A stretch of 60,778 nucleotides of DNA, taken from contig NW_019775758.1 of assembly GCF_001039355.2 (NCBI RefSeq), positions 516,191-576,968 on the forward strand, read 5' to 3'. Source of the DNA: Lingula anatina (lineage: Eukaryota; Brachiopoda; Lingulata; Lingulida; Lingulidae). A model generated the notes under the pieces. The model saw only the letters and a program-made list of their open reading frames with translations. It was not told where the DNA came from and ran no database searches. The position numbers were made by a program, and so were the translations under genes. Shown piece after piece: positions 47,901-60,000 of this stretch (positions are counted from its first letter, which is position 1; each line of letters begins with the position of its first letter).

Positions 47901-48223
47901 TTGGCACGGAATTGTTGAAACTGGGTGATGCAGACGGTGCAGTGCGTTCCCTCAGGAAAGCTGTGGCTATAAGGGAGAAGATACTGGGAGAAACCTACGA
48001 GGAAACGTTAGTTTCTATGCGTGAACTGGCACGTGCCATGTCAGCACAGGGAAACCACAAAGATGCCCTAAGTACGTACAACAGAGCACTTCATGTAAAG
48101 AAACGAGTGTTGGGCGATAGTCCCAGTACAGCCACCACAATTCACAGCATAGGTAAAGAAGTATCAGACCCTGGCTTTCCCAAAGCTGAAATGGAGGACC
48201 ATTCAGAAGAGGTGAAAAGGTAA
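44986..48223 (+). CDS. CARD-NB-ARC-TPR protein, copy B, with gap in NB-ARC and expanded TPR array
   Basis: Coding exons 44986-45298 and 45762-48223 (leader from 44973). The CARD and P-loop (GSGGQGKT) through Walker B (KILIILDNCE) closely match copy A. At the N (46146) the frame jumps directly into TPR repeats, omitting what corresponds to about 25746-27337 of copy A: NB-ARC second half, winged helix and first TPRs. The TPR part then repeats a composite module ending in AAQRQLEDL-xx-GSNPG about twice (46150-46840, 46845-47795) plus a partial third, so it is longer than in A. The frame ends VKR-stop at 48223, where AAAAG|GTAAAG is also a splice-donor-like site. As read, a STAND protein without its sensor half would not switch; I infer a collapsed assembly gap. 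Role as for copy A. Confidence 0.85.
46146..46146. other. Ambiguous base marking a likely collapsed assembly gap
   Basis: The only N in the window. It falls exactly where the alignment with copy A loses about 1.59 kb. TPR repeats with near-identical GGGCTGGGTTGTGCC sequences offer a natural misjoin point. Confidence 0.7.
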
Positions 48224-49174
48224 AGAGCATACAGAGAGAGACCAAGAAGGGTTTAAGTTTATGTCGTTATGGATCAATTGGGAATAATGAAATGAAAATT
48301 AACTTTTTGTCAATAATTTGCAAACATTTTCTGAACCATGAAATTGATATGATCAGCATTGAGGTGCAAGAAAAATAATCATCAAAAACGGCTCTAAGGA
48401 TGAAGTATTGCTACCATTATAACTGTTAACCTAATATAAAATCCAAAACGAAGATAATTTTGCTTCGTCTCAATAATTGTTTCAGTGCACATTTGCCGGG
48501 AGATTGCCCAGAAAACAAGAGTGAAATCCATTTAACCAAAGGGCTTATAGAAAGAATGAAGAGGTAATATAAAAATAACAAGCAGCAAGAGAAAAAGAGA
48601 GAGAATTTGTTTTATTTCTTAAGATTATCATGGTACCGTAGGATATGTGCGCAACTACAAGTATAAATCTTAACTAAATACCCAATATGCAGTACTGGGT
48701 CCTTGTTTTACCAATACAATACGGTACATTAAAGATATGTAATTGATTTTTTCTTCTGAATATTCATTTAGGTAAATTCTGCCATTTATCATATTAAGAT
48801 TGAATTGGACTGGGTTCCCATACCTAGATTGATCTCACATGATTGATCCATCTCCGAGGGTTTCTCGCTAAATTGCTTTCAGCCGATGTGGTTTAGATGT
48901 CTGTCTCCTCTACTAAAGCTGCTTAACGATAATTAATTACCCCTTAGCGGCTTCAGTAGGCGTGACAGAAATCTAGGACACTTAAGTTGATTGCAATGTA
49001 GCTAGAATCCCCAAGATAGGGAATTCGATAGGGTCTGGAAAAGGTCCCTTAAATGGCATGTTAATACAAGATAATCATAATCTTTACATAGGGAACCATG
49101 TAATAATTTTCCCTGTTATTTAGGTGCGAGACAAATTATTGACTTTATCTGATCTGTGATCAACCAGAATTCAA
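48224..49174. other. Spacer or candidate intron between TPR and protease frames
   Basis: No equivalent in duplicon A. AT-rich, with a diverged foldback MITE at 48815-49040. Bounded by a donor-like AAAAG|GTAAAG at 48219/48220 and an acceptor-like CAACCAG|AATTC at 49167/49168, which would join the flanking frames in phase. Confidence 0.5.
48815..49040. mobile_element. Foldback MITE, diverged copy
   Basis: TTCCCATACCTAGATTGATC at the left, with GAGGGTTTCTCGCTAAATTG and TACCCCTTAGCGGCTTCAGT blocks related to the 35144 copy. B-only. Confidence 0.65.
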
Positions 49175-50200
49175 ATGGCAATATTTCTCAATTTTAGCAC
49201 AAAGAGTATTGTTGCATTTGGAAGGTGGGGTGAGTATCTGCAGGTCCATCTGTATGATGAGAGTGCATCGAAGACTTCTATTTCTGATGACGAACTAAAA
49301 GAGATGTTGCAGGAATACAGTATTCCTCAAGACAAAATTCTAATAGTCCGCCAAACCATACGTCCACAACTCGTTTTCTTCGGCTCTGCTCCTACCCCAG
49401 GATCAAAGATCCATCGTGCGGGTGATTCAAGATATGGTACTCTCGGGGCATATGCCAGTTCCTCAGATGACCCAGATAATGGTTATGTTTTGACATGCTG
49501 GCACGTTACAAAAGGTGTCAGTGAATTTTACATGGCGACTGATGGGCCAGAGAATACGCGAGGAGCTGAAGAGTCTGAAAGTTGCAGTTGCGTCAAAGGA
49601 GAGCGGATATTGTCAATCGAGCCTGGATATCCTCCTGGAAGCAAAGTTGATTTGTCTATAATTAAGTTTAATGGCATCAAAAAGAAGCAGGAACCGGCGA
49701 TTGCCAGGGAGATGACACAAGACGTACAACAGCTTGGTCGCAGAAAAGTATTTAAAGTGGGTGCTACGACGGGGATGACGACGGGAACAATTATGGGTAC
49801 CAAATATTATATATCTGATGAAATTAAGGAAACGTATGAAAACCTGGTATTAATCATTCCAGATTCCTCGTGTGGGCCTTTTGCCCAAAAAGGTGACAGT
49901 GGATCTATTGCAATTTTGGATGATAATTCAAAGTTGGTTTCTATGGTTACTGGTGAAATTTCAGGTTTTCAGTATTATGATATCAACCATGACCCCCCGG
50001 AGCTAATAACAGGTGATCCACCTGTGATTTCCTCGTTTTCGATCTATGAGGGATTAGAAGCAGCATCGACGAAAGACCGACAGTGGACAGTTTTCGATGA
50101 CACGGCATATGAATGTAACGTTAAAGGAGAATGCCCAAAGCCGGGATCATCTGTACAGCTGGAACTGATTCAGTACTATCAAATCTTAAAGCACAATTGA
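49175..50200 (+). CDS. Trypsin-like serine protease, intracellular type
   Basis: 341 codons, ATG to TGA, with an in-frame TGA just upstream (49157) if unspliced. Trypsin-fold signs are H110 in LTCWHVTKG, D159 in SKVDLSIIKF and S242 in QKGDSGSIAI, in the correct order and spacing for an H-D-S triad. K194-G205 is a KVGATTGMTTG motif, which I associate with cytosolic trypsin-like domains. No signal peptide, no membrane helix, and no trypsin activation peptide or disulfide pattern, so it is probably not a secreted digestive enzyme. The N-terminal 85 residues are a separate, unrecognised region. It lies on the same strand 950 nt after the TPR frame of gene B, and its last codons abut a TPR remnant in another frame. 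Absent from duplicon A. It could be a separate gene or the C-terminal effector domain of gene B. Confidence 0.85.
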   Translation: MAIFLNFSTKSIVAFGRWGEYLQVHLYDESASKTSISDDELKEMLQEYSIPQDKILIVRQTIRPQLVFFGSAPTPGSKIHRAGDSRYGTLGAYASSSDDPDNGYVLTCWHVTKGVSEFYMATDGPENTRGAEESESCSCVKGERILSIEPGYPPGSKVDLSIIKFNGIKKKQEPAIAREMTQDVQQLGRRKVFKVGATTGMTTGTIMGTKYYISDEIKETYENLVLIIPDSSCGPFAQKGDSGSIAILDDNSKLVSMVTGEISGFQYYDINHDPPELITGDPPVISSFSIYEGLEAASTKDRQWTVFDDTAYECNVKGECPKPGSSVQLELIQYYQILKHN

Positions 50201-50202
50201 AA

Positions 50203-50690
50203 GGAGTACATAGTATACAGGGCAAAATGTTGGGTGATAGTCTCAGAAAAGCCAATACACTTTATAGCATAGATGAAGAAATGAGGGAAATAGGCAACAT
50301 TAAGGAGAGCCTTAAGATGAACCAACGAGCTCTGGACATACGTCGCCGTGTACTTGATCCTGAAGACATTCTGTGCAGCCTTAAAGCTGTTGCTGACCTT
50401 AACAGGAAGCCCTCAGAGAGTGCAGATATGAAGATGGAAGCCACCGTCATGACGGAAAGATTGGTCGCTGCGAAATTAAAGGCGCAAAGAATTGCACGAG
50501 CCGCTATAGAGAGATCTGAAAATGATACCTCTCTAAAAACTGTACAAAAAAAAGTTTTCAAGACCTTTACCTCGGGTCAAATCCATGCAACCAATCAGGC
50601 GGCAAAACCGAGAAGAAAGAAGCTGATTCTACATCAACTGAACAAAAAAGAGAGATGGATAATTTTGATCTTGATTAGCTATTTAGATAT
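50203..50690 (+). pseudogene. TPR-array tail remnant of the NLR-like family
   Basis: From GGAGTACATAG onward the sequence matches the TPR module of gene B (about 47122) and then the common C-terminal segment (KPSESADMKMEAT, AAIERSEND). An extra A in the A-run near 50550 shifts the frame relative to the family end; the original frame still closes with REMDNFDLD-stop as in copy A. The following DNA is collinear with the 3' flank of gene A. This marks the ancestral end of the gene in B, now separated from the main array by the protease region. Confidence 0.75.
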
Positions 50691-52330
50691 AGTGCACAAC
50701 ATACAATTGCGGATATGGCGACAAGACTTTCATGTCCTTCAATGGAATTTCTTTAACTTTTTGTGTAGATAATATTATAGAATTGTACCAGATGAAAAAA
50801 ACGAGAAATTCACGTAGTCACACGTGTGGTGTAAAGATAAGGGTCTCCGAGGGAACATGATATGAAGTGACTTTCGAACAAGAACGCAAGGCATAGTGTG
50901 AAATAAGACTTGTTTGATATTATCATCACCGGTGAATACCGGTTTTTCTTGATTAAAGGCATGAAACAGCTCCTGGTGCAATTCAGTGTACATTCCACGT
51001 CCAATCAATATACCGGGGTGAGGGAGGTTTCCATCGTCATACACAGCATATTATTTTGTAGGCAGGCAATGAATATATTTCAAACACAAAATATTTACAT
51101 GCATTGAAAAATGAGGAATTGGAAATAGCGTGTAAATAATGTAAGAAAATATGACATCCCAAAAGGTGAATGTTTGTATTGGAAACACGGTGAGCAAAAT
51201 GTGTAGAGTGAGCAACATTCTTTTCAGTCCCAAACGGGCGAGCCCTGAAAAATGCGTTTTACTATATTTATTTTAATATGTGTATGTATGTTCTTGTATT
51301 TATGTATATACACGTGTAAATAGTGGTACACTTATTTTGATAGAGAAAAAACATTTTACGAGGAAGGTATTTATTCAATTCAGTGGACGACCAGGTGTGA
51401 GGGAAATCAAGATGATGCAAAGTAAAGATTTTTACTGCGAAGAGAAGAATCAGAAGCAGTCGCTAGTATTTTAGATTTTGCGGCGACTTTTTACGTAGCA
51501 TAGAATGAAAACTGTGCATGGGTAGCAGCTATAATATTGTATATTTATCACATGTATGTACCGTTAGTGGATATTCTATAATCCGTCCACCTCTTCGGAG
51601 CAGAGGACAGGAAAATGACTCCTCGTGTGTGGATGGATATGAACTGAGAACTTAACTTATTCAACACCAGAGTGTTTAAGTAATATGTTTTTAGTAGTTA
51701 CTACATGTATAAAAAGGTTTATTTATTTGTAAAAGACCATCGGTTACATTATTGGGAATCCACTGGTGTGGGAATCGGGTCAGGAAAGATTTTCACAGGC
51801 ATATTTATATATACAGGTACTTGACCAGAGACAGATTGTACGCCTGTGTATTTACTAGTATTGTAATGACACTAATTATGAAATTATATTGTTATGATGT
51901 TAAAAAGTAAAACGTTGGTAGAAATTGTTTAATACTTGTACCAATTTTTCTATTGGTCTTGAAAGGCCGTGTTAAAACGTTAAAGTAGTAAATGAAGCAG
52001 AGATACGACTCTTTGATACTTTTATCCAAGAGACAAATTAAGATAGATAAATAGAAGAGAGAGGCTGACTTGTATATACAACATGACGTTATGCAAGTAC
52101 TAGTACATTCCTCTGAGATGATACATCTATTTTATTAGTATATGATTATATGCATGTTAAATGGGATCCAAGTCTGAGGAAAAACACACAGCTATGATTT
52201 TAGAGTCAGTATTGAGGAATGATTATGACTTACATACCCGAGGCTGAGCACCAACTACAAGTTGTGCAATGTTTAGGATATGCTGCTCTGAATAGCTACT
52301 GTGCTACAAGTGCCACACTTGACAGTTTGC
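50691..52330. other. Non-coding duplicon sequence, copy B
   Basis: Collinear with 28088-28769 plus 30866-32085 of A, lacking the A-only 2.1-kb insertion. No conserved reading frame. Confidence 0.6.
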
Positions 52331-54130
52331 ATGCACGGGACACCCAGCGGTAGATGGCGATGCAGCTGTTTGGATGGCAACGGGGCACTTCAATATGGGT
52401 AACCGACGTGCAGGTAAGACCATCCGTTTATTTTAAAAATACTCAGTTAAACAAACTACCTGTGTCTTATGTAAACCTGCCTCGATATGTGTGTTAAGTA
52501 TGCATTCAGTTTCTTCATCTGTTGGGCATATGATGTAACAGAGCTACCAGGAGATTTAAACCTGAAAATAACAATTTCAACCATGCGTGTTTTTGACACC
52601 CAGCAGTAATACTACTCAGTAAGTGGAATGGAATTGTATATTACAATATTCCGAGATAATGCCTCAAGCTTTTGTAAGTTTTAAAACAAAAGTTCACAAT
52701 TAAAAGTTCCTCTTGTTTTACAGTTCTGTTATCAAATATATGAAATATTATTTCTTTTAGGACAACATCGGTGCCATATCTTCTGCTGCAGACTCTGACG
52801 TTGCCAGTCCAGACGTTATGATGTTATAATATGATGACATATGACATGATGACGTTGCAGCTCTCCTAGATGTGGTAAGTATACTTCCATTCAAATGATA
52901 TCTTTGTTTCTTTCGAGTGAAGAAACACTAGATATGTAGCAAAAATATTCATTTCCCTCAGTATTATCTTTATTAAGGTAGATTCAGGATATCAGAATTA
53001 TTACGGTAGATTCATGATATCCGGAGTAGTTTTATTTTGCGTACATCCACCCCACCCCCCCCCCCCTAAAAAAGCAGAGACATTTACAGAGAATATGGAG
53101 CAATTTAGCTCTTTCGGGAATGATTTTTACTATCACTGGAAGAGGAAAATAGATTACCATTAGGTCTCAGACTCTGGAAGTTTCTCTTACCCCCATTCAC
53201 CTGAAAACAACAGAGGCAGTTAGGCCTACACATGTAGGATTATGGTGATGGTAAGAATATATAAGAACTTAGGCTTCAAAGTTTGGAACTACTGTTTGCT
53301 GTCACTGGTAGACACCCTGAGCTTCAGAGATAACTTGACACTAACCTCTTCACTGTAGTCTATCTTGACACGATGAAGATAGAGGAATGGAGTCGAGATT
53401 TTGTGCGAAATCACTTTCACCCCCACCCCAACCACTTTTCACCTCCGACCACCCACCTTCAACCCGTCAATTGGAAATCGTATAGATTGACATATGGTCA
53501 TTAATTAAAATAATACAAGTTTATAGATGATTATTTCAAACTAATAAGTAATAAATTGTTTTGCTTGAAATGACTGGCAAGTCTTGGCATTTGAAATATC
53601 TTTTTTCAGGCTGAACATGTTTACCAATGTAGCAGTAGTATGTCCCAATTGTGCCAAATGTCCAATGATATTATGAATTTGGCATCATGAGAAGACCATC
53701 AAGGTAACTATGGTTTTTGCTATTCCTTTTTAAACTCCTCACTTTTTCGTTCAAGATATATTGGATTCCACATTCATTTTGTTTCTTTAATGAATATTTC
53801 AATAGTTTTATAACAAAGTAAAGCCCTTTTGGAGGACTGGCTACAAATAATAATCTGATCAGTATTTTTAGTATTGGTAATAGCATTATTAAAATAAATC
53901 ACCATATTTCCCTGAATGGATCGCTTATGTTTTCACTGCCAATAAAATTATTAAGACATCGTCTCATTAAAGATAGTTGTCTGCTTTTAATTTTCAGTAA
54001 GTGGCTACCGGAAGACATATTATGTGTGTTTGTTTGACAGCCTCCGTTACCATTCCAAGATTACCTTGTCCACAGACAGTTATCCTCTGATTAAATTACA
54101 TGACTGACATATAACATAAATGTGTATCTT
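52331..54130 (+). ncRNA. Candidate spliced non-coding transcript, copy B
   Basis: Segments ending or starting at splice sites matching copy A: first donor at 52413/52414 (CAG|GTAAGA), 52761-52874, 53610-53703 and from 53998. Splice motifs persist while exon lengths differ by a few nt between copies (115/114, 91/94). The 5' start is approximate because the first acceptor of A is not clear here. About 200 nt of C-rich sequence (53040-53470) is extra relative to A. Confidence 0.4.
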
Positions 54131-55191
54131 TTTATATCTGTGATTATCAAAACTTAAATTAAATCAGAATTAGTGAATATAAAAATAGCTTTTAAATAGT
54201 TTTCAGTAGCATGATGGGTTTTCATTTATGAAAAATACTGTATATGTTTGGACTTTATTTTTATTGAGGTGTATCAATCAATTACTTGTTTCAAAAGCAA
54301 TTGTGTGTAAACAGATATTTGGATACAGCTTTTTAAAATTTTAAAGATTTTAGCAGTTGCATTTAGGAATCATTTCCTATTATTTAGACACTAAATAACT
54401 GATATGCACTATTTAGGAATTACTATTTTCCATATTTTGCACCCTCGGTGTGATAGACTTTTATTTGATTTGCAATGTAACTTGATGAAATGAAACTAAA
54501 AAACCAAGATCTAAATGACTTTGTATTTTGAACTTTATTGCATCATTTATTTTTACCCACGTAAAAAATTTATTTCAAGTTGTTCAATATGTATCAATAA
54601 CAGGCACAGATGCTGGTTAGTGCTGATATTAACTTGATTTTCAAAAGTTGCATAAAAAAGTTAATCTTAATAAAATAATATTGATTGTCGCGTTCATTTT
54701 CTTTGGTGGTTAACTTCTATTGCACCTGACATAGGACAGACTTATTATACATATATATATGAATGATGCACAAATATAAGCAAGGCAATTAATCTTTACA
54801 ATAGTCTTTGGTAGGGTTTCTTAACATCTGCCTGCAGATGATTCGGATTATAGCTTTTATTACGTGGTCACAATGTCAAATCAAATGTCGGTATTGGATC
54901 ACATGCCAGGGGAATCCAATTAGACAATGGAAAGGTGCTATTGATAACATGATTGTTCACAGTATGTGGCATTTCCCTTGACTGCTTGATAGGGATATGT
55001 GCTGAGTGGAAAATAATAATTTGATTTTTAAAAATAAATTTAATTCTACTGTGAAATAGAAGAAGTAAGCTAAAAAGCTCAGTCTTTCTGGTCTTAATTT
55101 TTTCATTTTCTGTGCTAATTTGTATAAGTACGTCACATCTTGCACTTCCACCTCTGCATTAAATCCAGTTTATCTATGACCTAATCCACTG
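54131..55191. other. Non-coding 3' flank of the minus-strand gene
   Basis: Collinear with 33481-34548 of A. A minus-strand AATAAA (plus TTTATT near 54857) is a possible poly(A) signal about 335 nt beyond the stop codon. Nothing else supported. Confidence 0.5.
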
Positions 55192-55914
55192 CTAACTCTT
55201 CACTTCCATCTCTTTCCTGTCATCATCTAATCTCCAGACAGCCACATTAAGTGGATCCTTAATGATCCTCTCGTGGACTTCAATAAACAGAGGGCAGTAT
55301 ATTAAAAAGTCCAAAAATTCCACCATTCCATTTTTGTATCGATTAAATTTATTGACGACCTGGAAAAATTAAATAATCATTTTATTATTTAAAATGCAAC
55401 TACTCAATCTAAACTTGTCACCCACCTAATATTACTTAATTTATAAAGAAGAAAAAAGAGCCACTAAAAAAATGAGAAGTAAACCAGTTGTAACAATTTG
55501 AATAATAAGTAAATTCTTATCCCAGATCCAATGTATAATGATTTTATACCAATCAGGAGTGTTCTTTTTAAGGAAAATATAAATAAGTAAATAAATAAGT
55601 CGAGTAATTTATCAATTAATGGATTTATGAACACCACAGCTGTGTTAGTTGAGATAACGAGCACAATCCATCTCACCCATTGAGTGTGTTCTGGGGTGAT
55701 CCCGCCTGCTGCCAGCTCTATTGCCAAGGTATCAGCATCTATTCTTCCATCTGGCATGCCAGCTGTTTGGTTATCTAGGAGGAAGAACAGCTCCTGAAAA
55801 TATAATGATAATAATAATTATTATTATAATGGAATATTTCTTTGGACAAAAATTATTCTTTAAGAACCACATAAAAGTTTCACTGTTGCTTTGTATTGTT
55901 TCTTACTATTAGAA

Positions 55915-55966
<52 letters not shown>

Positions 55967-56943
55967 CATGACTTATTAAACAAAGACAGTTTACTGTCAG
56001 GATTAATATGTTTGTCTGACTGTAGCTTTACTAACTTTCTGATATAAATTTAAATAATTTGACTACTTCATTTCCAATGCCTTACCTTGCACTTGCCCAT
56101 CTTTATATCAAGAGCCTCAAAGTCAAACTTGTTTATCAACTTTCTTGTTATTGGACTGAAACAGAAGACAGTGATTTTACTCTATGTGAAGAAAAAGATA
56201 ATTTCAGCAGAAAAAAAGATATTTTTGAGACCAAATAGTCATGGTGTAAAAAATGTAACTGAAAAAAATAAATGTTGCACAGACACTTTGCAAAAATTCA
56301 CACAATCAAACTCAACTCCCTGTCAATTTTTAAGGAAAACTAATTTCACCTCAAGTGATATGACAATCAATAACATTACAGATTTCTAAGATTTAGATAT
56401 AAAAAAACAAATTAAAAAATGTGAAGTATAGAATCTTCAAATAAACTCACTCCAGTTGTTTCACTTTCTCAGACAAAGCTGCCACTGCACTGAACAGTTT
56501 CAGATTTAGCCTGTGTCTGCCTGGAAGATCCAGAACCTGCAAGAGCCAAAACAGAACTTTATTTCTTTGACAATACACACAAGACCCTATATATTTATTC
56601 TCTGTTACAACAGTAACACATTTGGCCTGGTAGGAAATAAAAAAAATCAAATTATGTAAAAAAAGTGTATTACATCAGCAATTAATAAAATAAGTGTCCA
56701 CCAAATAAGGGCATACTTTAAACCAAATGTTTTATGCATTTATATGTATTTAGGCTATCTATACTCACCTTTGAAGTTTACACACACATATATGAAATAA
56801 ATATAAAAATAATAATTATCAGAATAACAGGGCTGGACCTGACTTACATGGTAGACAAACTGGAACTCTCTGTCCGTTAATAGATTGTTGTTAATTCTCT
56901 GCAGTGCTGCCTCAACTTCTTCAACATTGATTTCAACATCCTG

Positions 56944-57001
<58 letters not shown>

Positions 57002-60000
57002 TGGTTCTTGGTAAAACCATGGGTACCCACAGTATCTATGGTGGTGTTAAAGATATAATACACTGAAGGGGAACTTCATCACAAAACATTAACAAAATAG
57101 GTTTTCATCTCTTTTTAAGTACCATATCTTCCATTTATTCCATTTAACTAAAATATGCATAGGGTATCCATATAATTTTTCCCCCAAAGTAAAGTTGTAC
57201 TCACAGGCACTGGATTGATCTGTTGGTAAAGAGGACTTTGTTTCCTTCTGAATTCTCTCGTTCTCTCATTTTCAATTTGCTCCTTCAGAAATAGATCCCT
57301 AGTGTAAATTTCCATTTCTCGTTTTTCCTCTACAAAAAAAAAAAAATAAATAAAATAAAATAAAATAAAATAAAAAAATAATAATTATTAATCAATTAAT
57401 TAATTAATTAATTAAATTTGGAAATTCAATTGTATTTTATAAAGAAAGGTTTAGCTATTAAGACTGCCTGTCTCCCAAAGTCAATGCCAATACTCAGTCA
57501 TCTTGGACAGATATCACTACTTAAAATTTCGCTAGATGTTCAATCACTTATGCTTCTCTATAAAAACAGTGACTTTGGATACATATAGAATTTTGAAATA
57601 TCCCTTTCATTAAGGCTTTAAATCTTCTCCTTTCGTATCTTACCATCTGTGATGTTCATTCTGGCCTCCAGCTCTGCCATCTTCTTCTCTATGATAGACA
57701 ATTGAGCATCTGTTCTGGTTACCTCTGGCATATTGGAGATCTGAAAGAGCCATTGTGTTAGGTGTGACAGCACACATTGTGTTGGTTGAGCATGATGGTA
57801 GATGAGAAGAAAGCAATTTCTTTGCCAAATGTTGACTGTTTTTTCTAAGACTGGCTTCAAATTTTTTGTACAAAAACTGAAAAACTTTCAGTTTTCTACT
57901 TTAACCTAGGAATACAACGCTAAGGAAGAAACTTCTCTTCCTTGGTAAATTTCATGCATTTCAATTACAATTAATTTTTCCCTGTATACTGAAAGTAATT
58001 CTGACTCTACTTACCTTTGTTAATTACATATAACAATGAAAATATAAATATAAATATTCTAAAAAATAATTTGTGGTCAGTCTACTTGGTCATGTCCATA
58101 TAAACCACCTACCATTGACCACATCTTACTGTCCAGCCTGCCAATAATTTCATCAGCGGTCAGTTTCTTCTTGGGCTGCTGTTCATCCTGAGTGGAGGGC
58201 ATCTCAGTGACCAGCACTTGATTCTTCTGAAATGTTCAGAAAATAAAGTGTTGTTTTTTATTTCTTATCAAAATTAAGTACAAACATATATCATTCAAAT
58301 TGTGGCAGGGGAATTAGGTGCATATTATTTCCTGCTGAATACATGTATATACCCCTGTATATTAAGTGTTTATGTTTAAAAGCTTTAATTTACATAAACA
58401 TAAGACACAACATTGTTATTTTCAATGATAAGCCCATATTATAATTTAAACTTGAATATCAAGATAACAGATTTCAGAATAGGTTTCATTTGCTAGATCA
58501 TTGTATCTTTTTTTCCTGAAAAACAAGACATTAAGCCATCCTTTTTCATTTCTGATTGCATTGATTCAACATTCTAAAATATCTTAAGTTCTAATCATAG
58601 TATATAATTACATCTATTTGTTTAATATTACCTTCTTTCCTTTCCCTTTTCCCTTGGCAAAGGTATCATAATCTGGTCTCATGAGGTCTGGGAGATCTTC
58701 TTTGATTGTGTTGAAAATGAACTGTTTTTTCTGACCTGCAGATGACACAAATTTCATCAATGTCACAACCAAAACAATGACATAATCATTTCAGTTCTTT
58801 TTAAGATGAAGTTGATAATTTTTCACTCTTTCCACTACCAAAACAGCAATTACTAAACTGTTAAGAGGCACTGAGGAAAATAATGTTTTGTTTTCAAACT
58901 GGCATAATTCCTTTTTAAATACAGCACCTACACATTGTACATTATGGTTATACCACATATTTGTATTGAGATAAATCTGACTAGCAGAAGGACAGATTTA
59001 ATTTACTCCATGTATATCTGTTGATGTTATTATCTCATGTGTAACACCTGTAGCTGTGCTTCCATTGGGAGTGTTCAAGCAGATACTTGACACACACACG
59101 CATCTACACAAACACGCCGCTATTGTGAGCAACAGATGCCCAATAAAGTGGAAAATTACAATCACAAAATGTCTTACTTACTCTGCAAAGTAAGCTTCTT
59201 CACAATCAGCTTCCTGTATTTCTGTGTCATCCTGTCCATGCTATAGTCCAGTTTCTTGGACAACACATCTGCAGCACTTTGGCCCTATGACAACAGGAAT
59301 GTGGAAATATGTTTATTGAAATTAATAAGTGAGTAAAAAGCATAAGTACAAAGCTTACATACTTAGTATGTGTTCAAATGTTTCACTTTCATTAAGTCAC
59401 TATAAACATGCTCTATTAATGCATGAGTATGTGCTGTCTGAAGGGACATGAATACCACAAAATAAATAAATACCTAAATCCAGAAACTTAAATACAGATG
59501 AAATTATAGAACACAAATTTTAAGAGTTACACATGCAAGTTACATTTATTTGGCTATTTTCATTGTTATTCTAATTTATATAATTATTATCATATTGAAC
59601 TTATTATCAATACTATTATCATCATTATTCAATTCAATATCATATCGTTTTCCATTTAGTAAAATGTCTTTTACTCACCACGAGGAACTCGTACTGCCCG
59701 GCTCTGTTTAACAACCCCATGTCCCTGAACTTGACCTTGTCCACACTTGGGAGAGAAATCCCACTGTCTTTATCATCATCCATATCCTTGGGTGCCACTC
59801 CCTCAGCCACAGGGGGCAGAGCTGCATTATTATCATCACCAGCAGTAGCCCCGCCTCCTAAAGTGGCTGACATCTGAGTGACAATTCCACCTGTTCCTTT
59901 TGGTAGTGATTTGGGCTTTCCTTGCTCTTCTTCCTCTTCAAGGTCAAGGTCAAATGGGTTCTTATATTTTTCTTTGAATTTCATTGAGTATTTTGAAGGT

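Larger units (their letters stand above)
38460..56155. repeat. Segmental duplication, copy B
   Basis: Collinear partner of 16120-35880. B-only differences are a TIR element (39542-40956), extra TPR modules, the protease region with a foldback MITE (48230-50202), and intact 3' exons of the minus-strand EF-hand-like gene. Because that gene continues uninterrupted to the right, the right end of B is probably the ancestral locus for the gene tail and A the derived partial copy. Confidence 0.9.
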
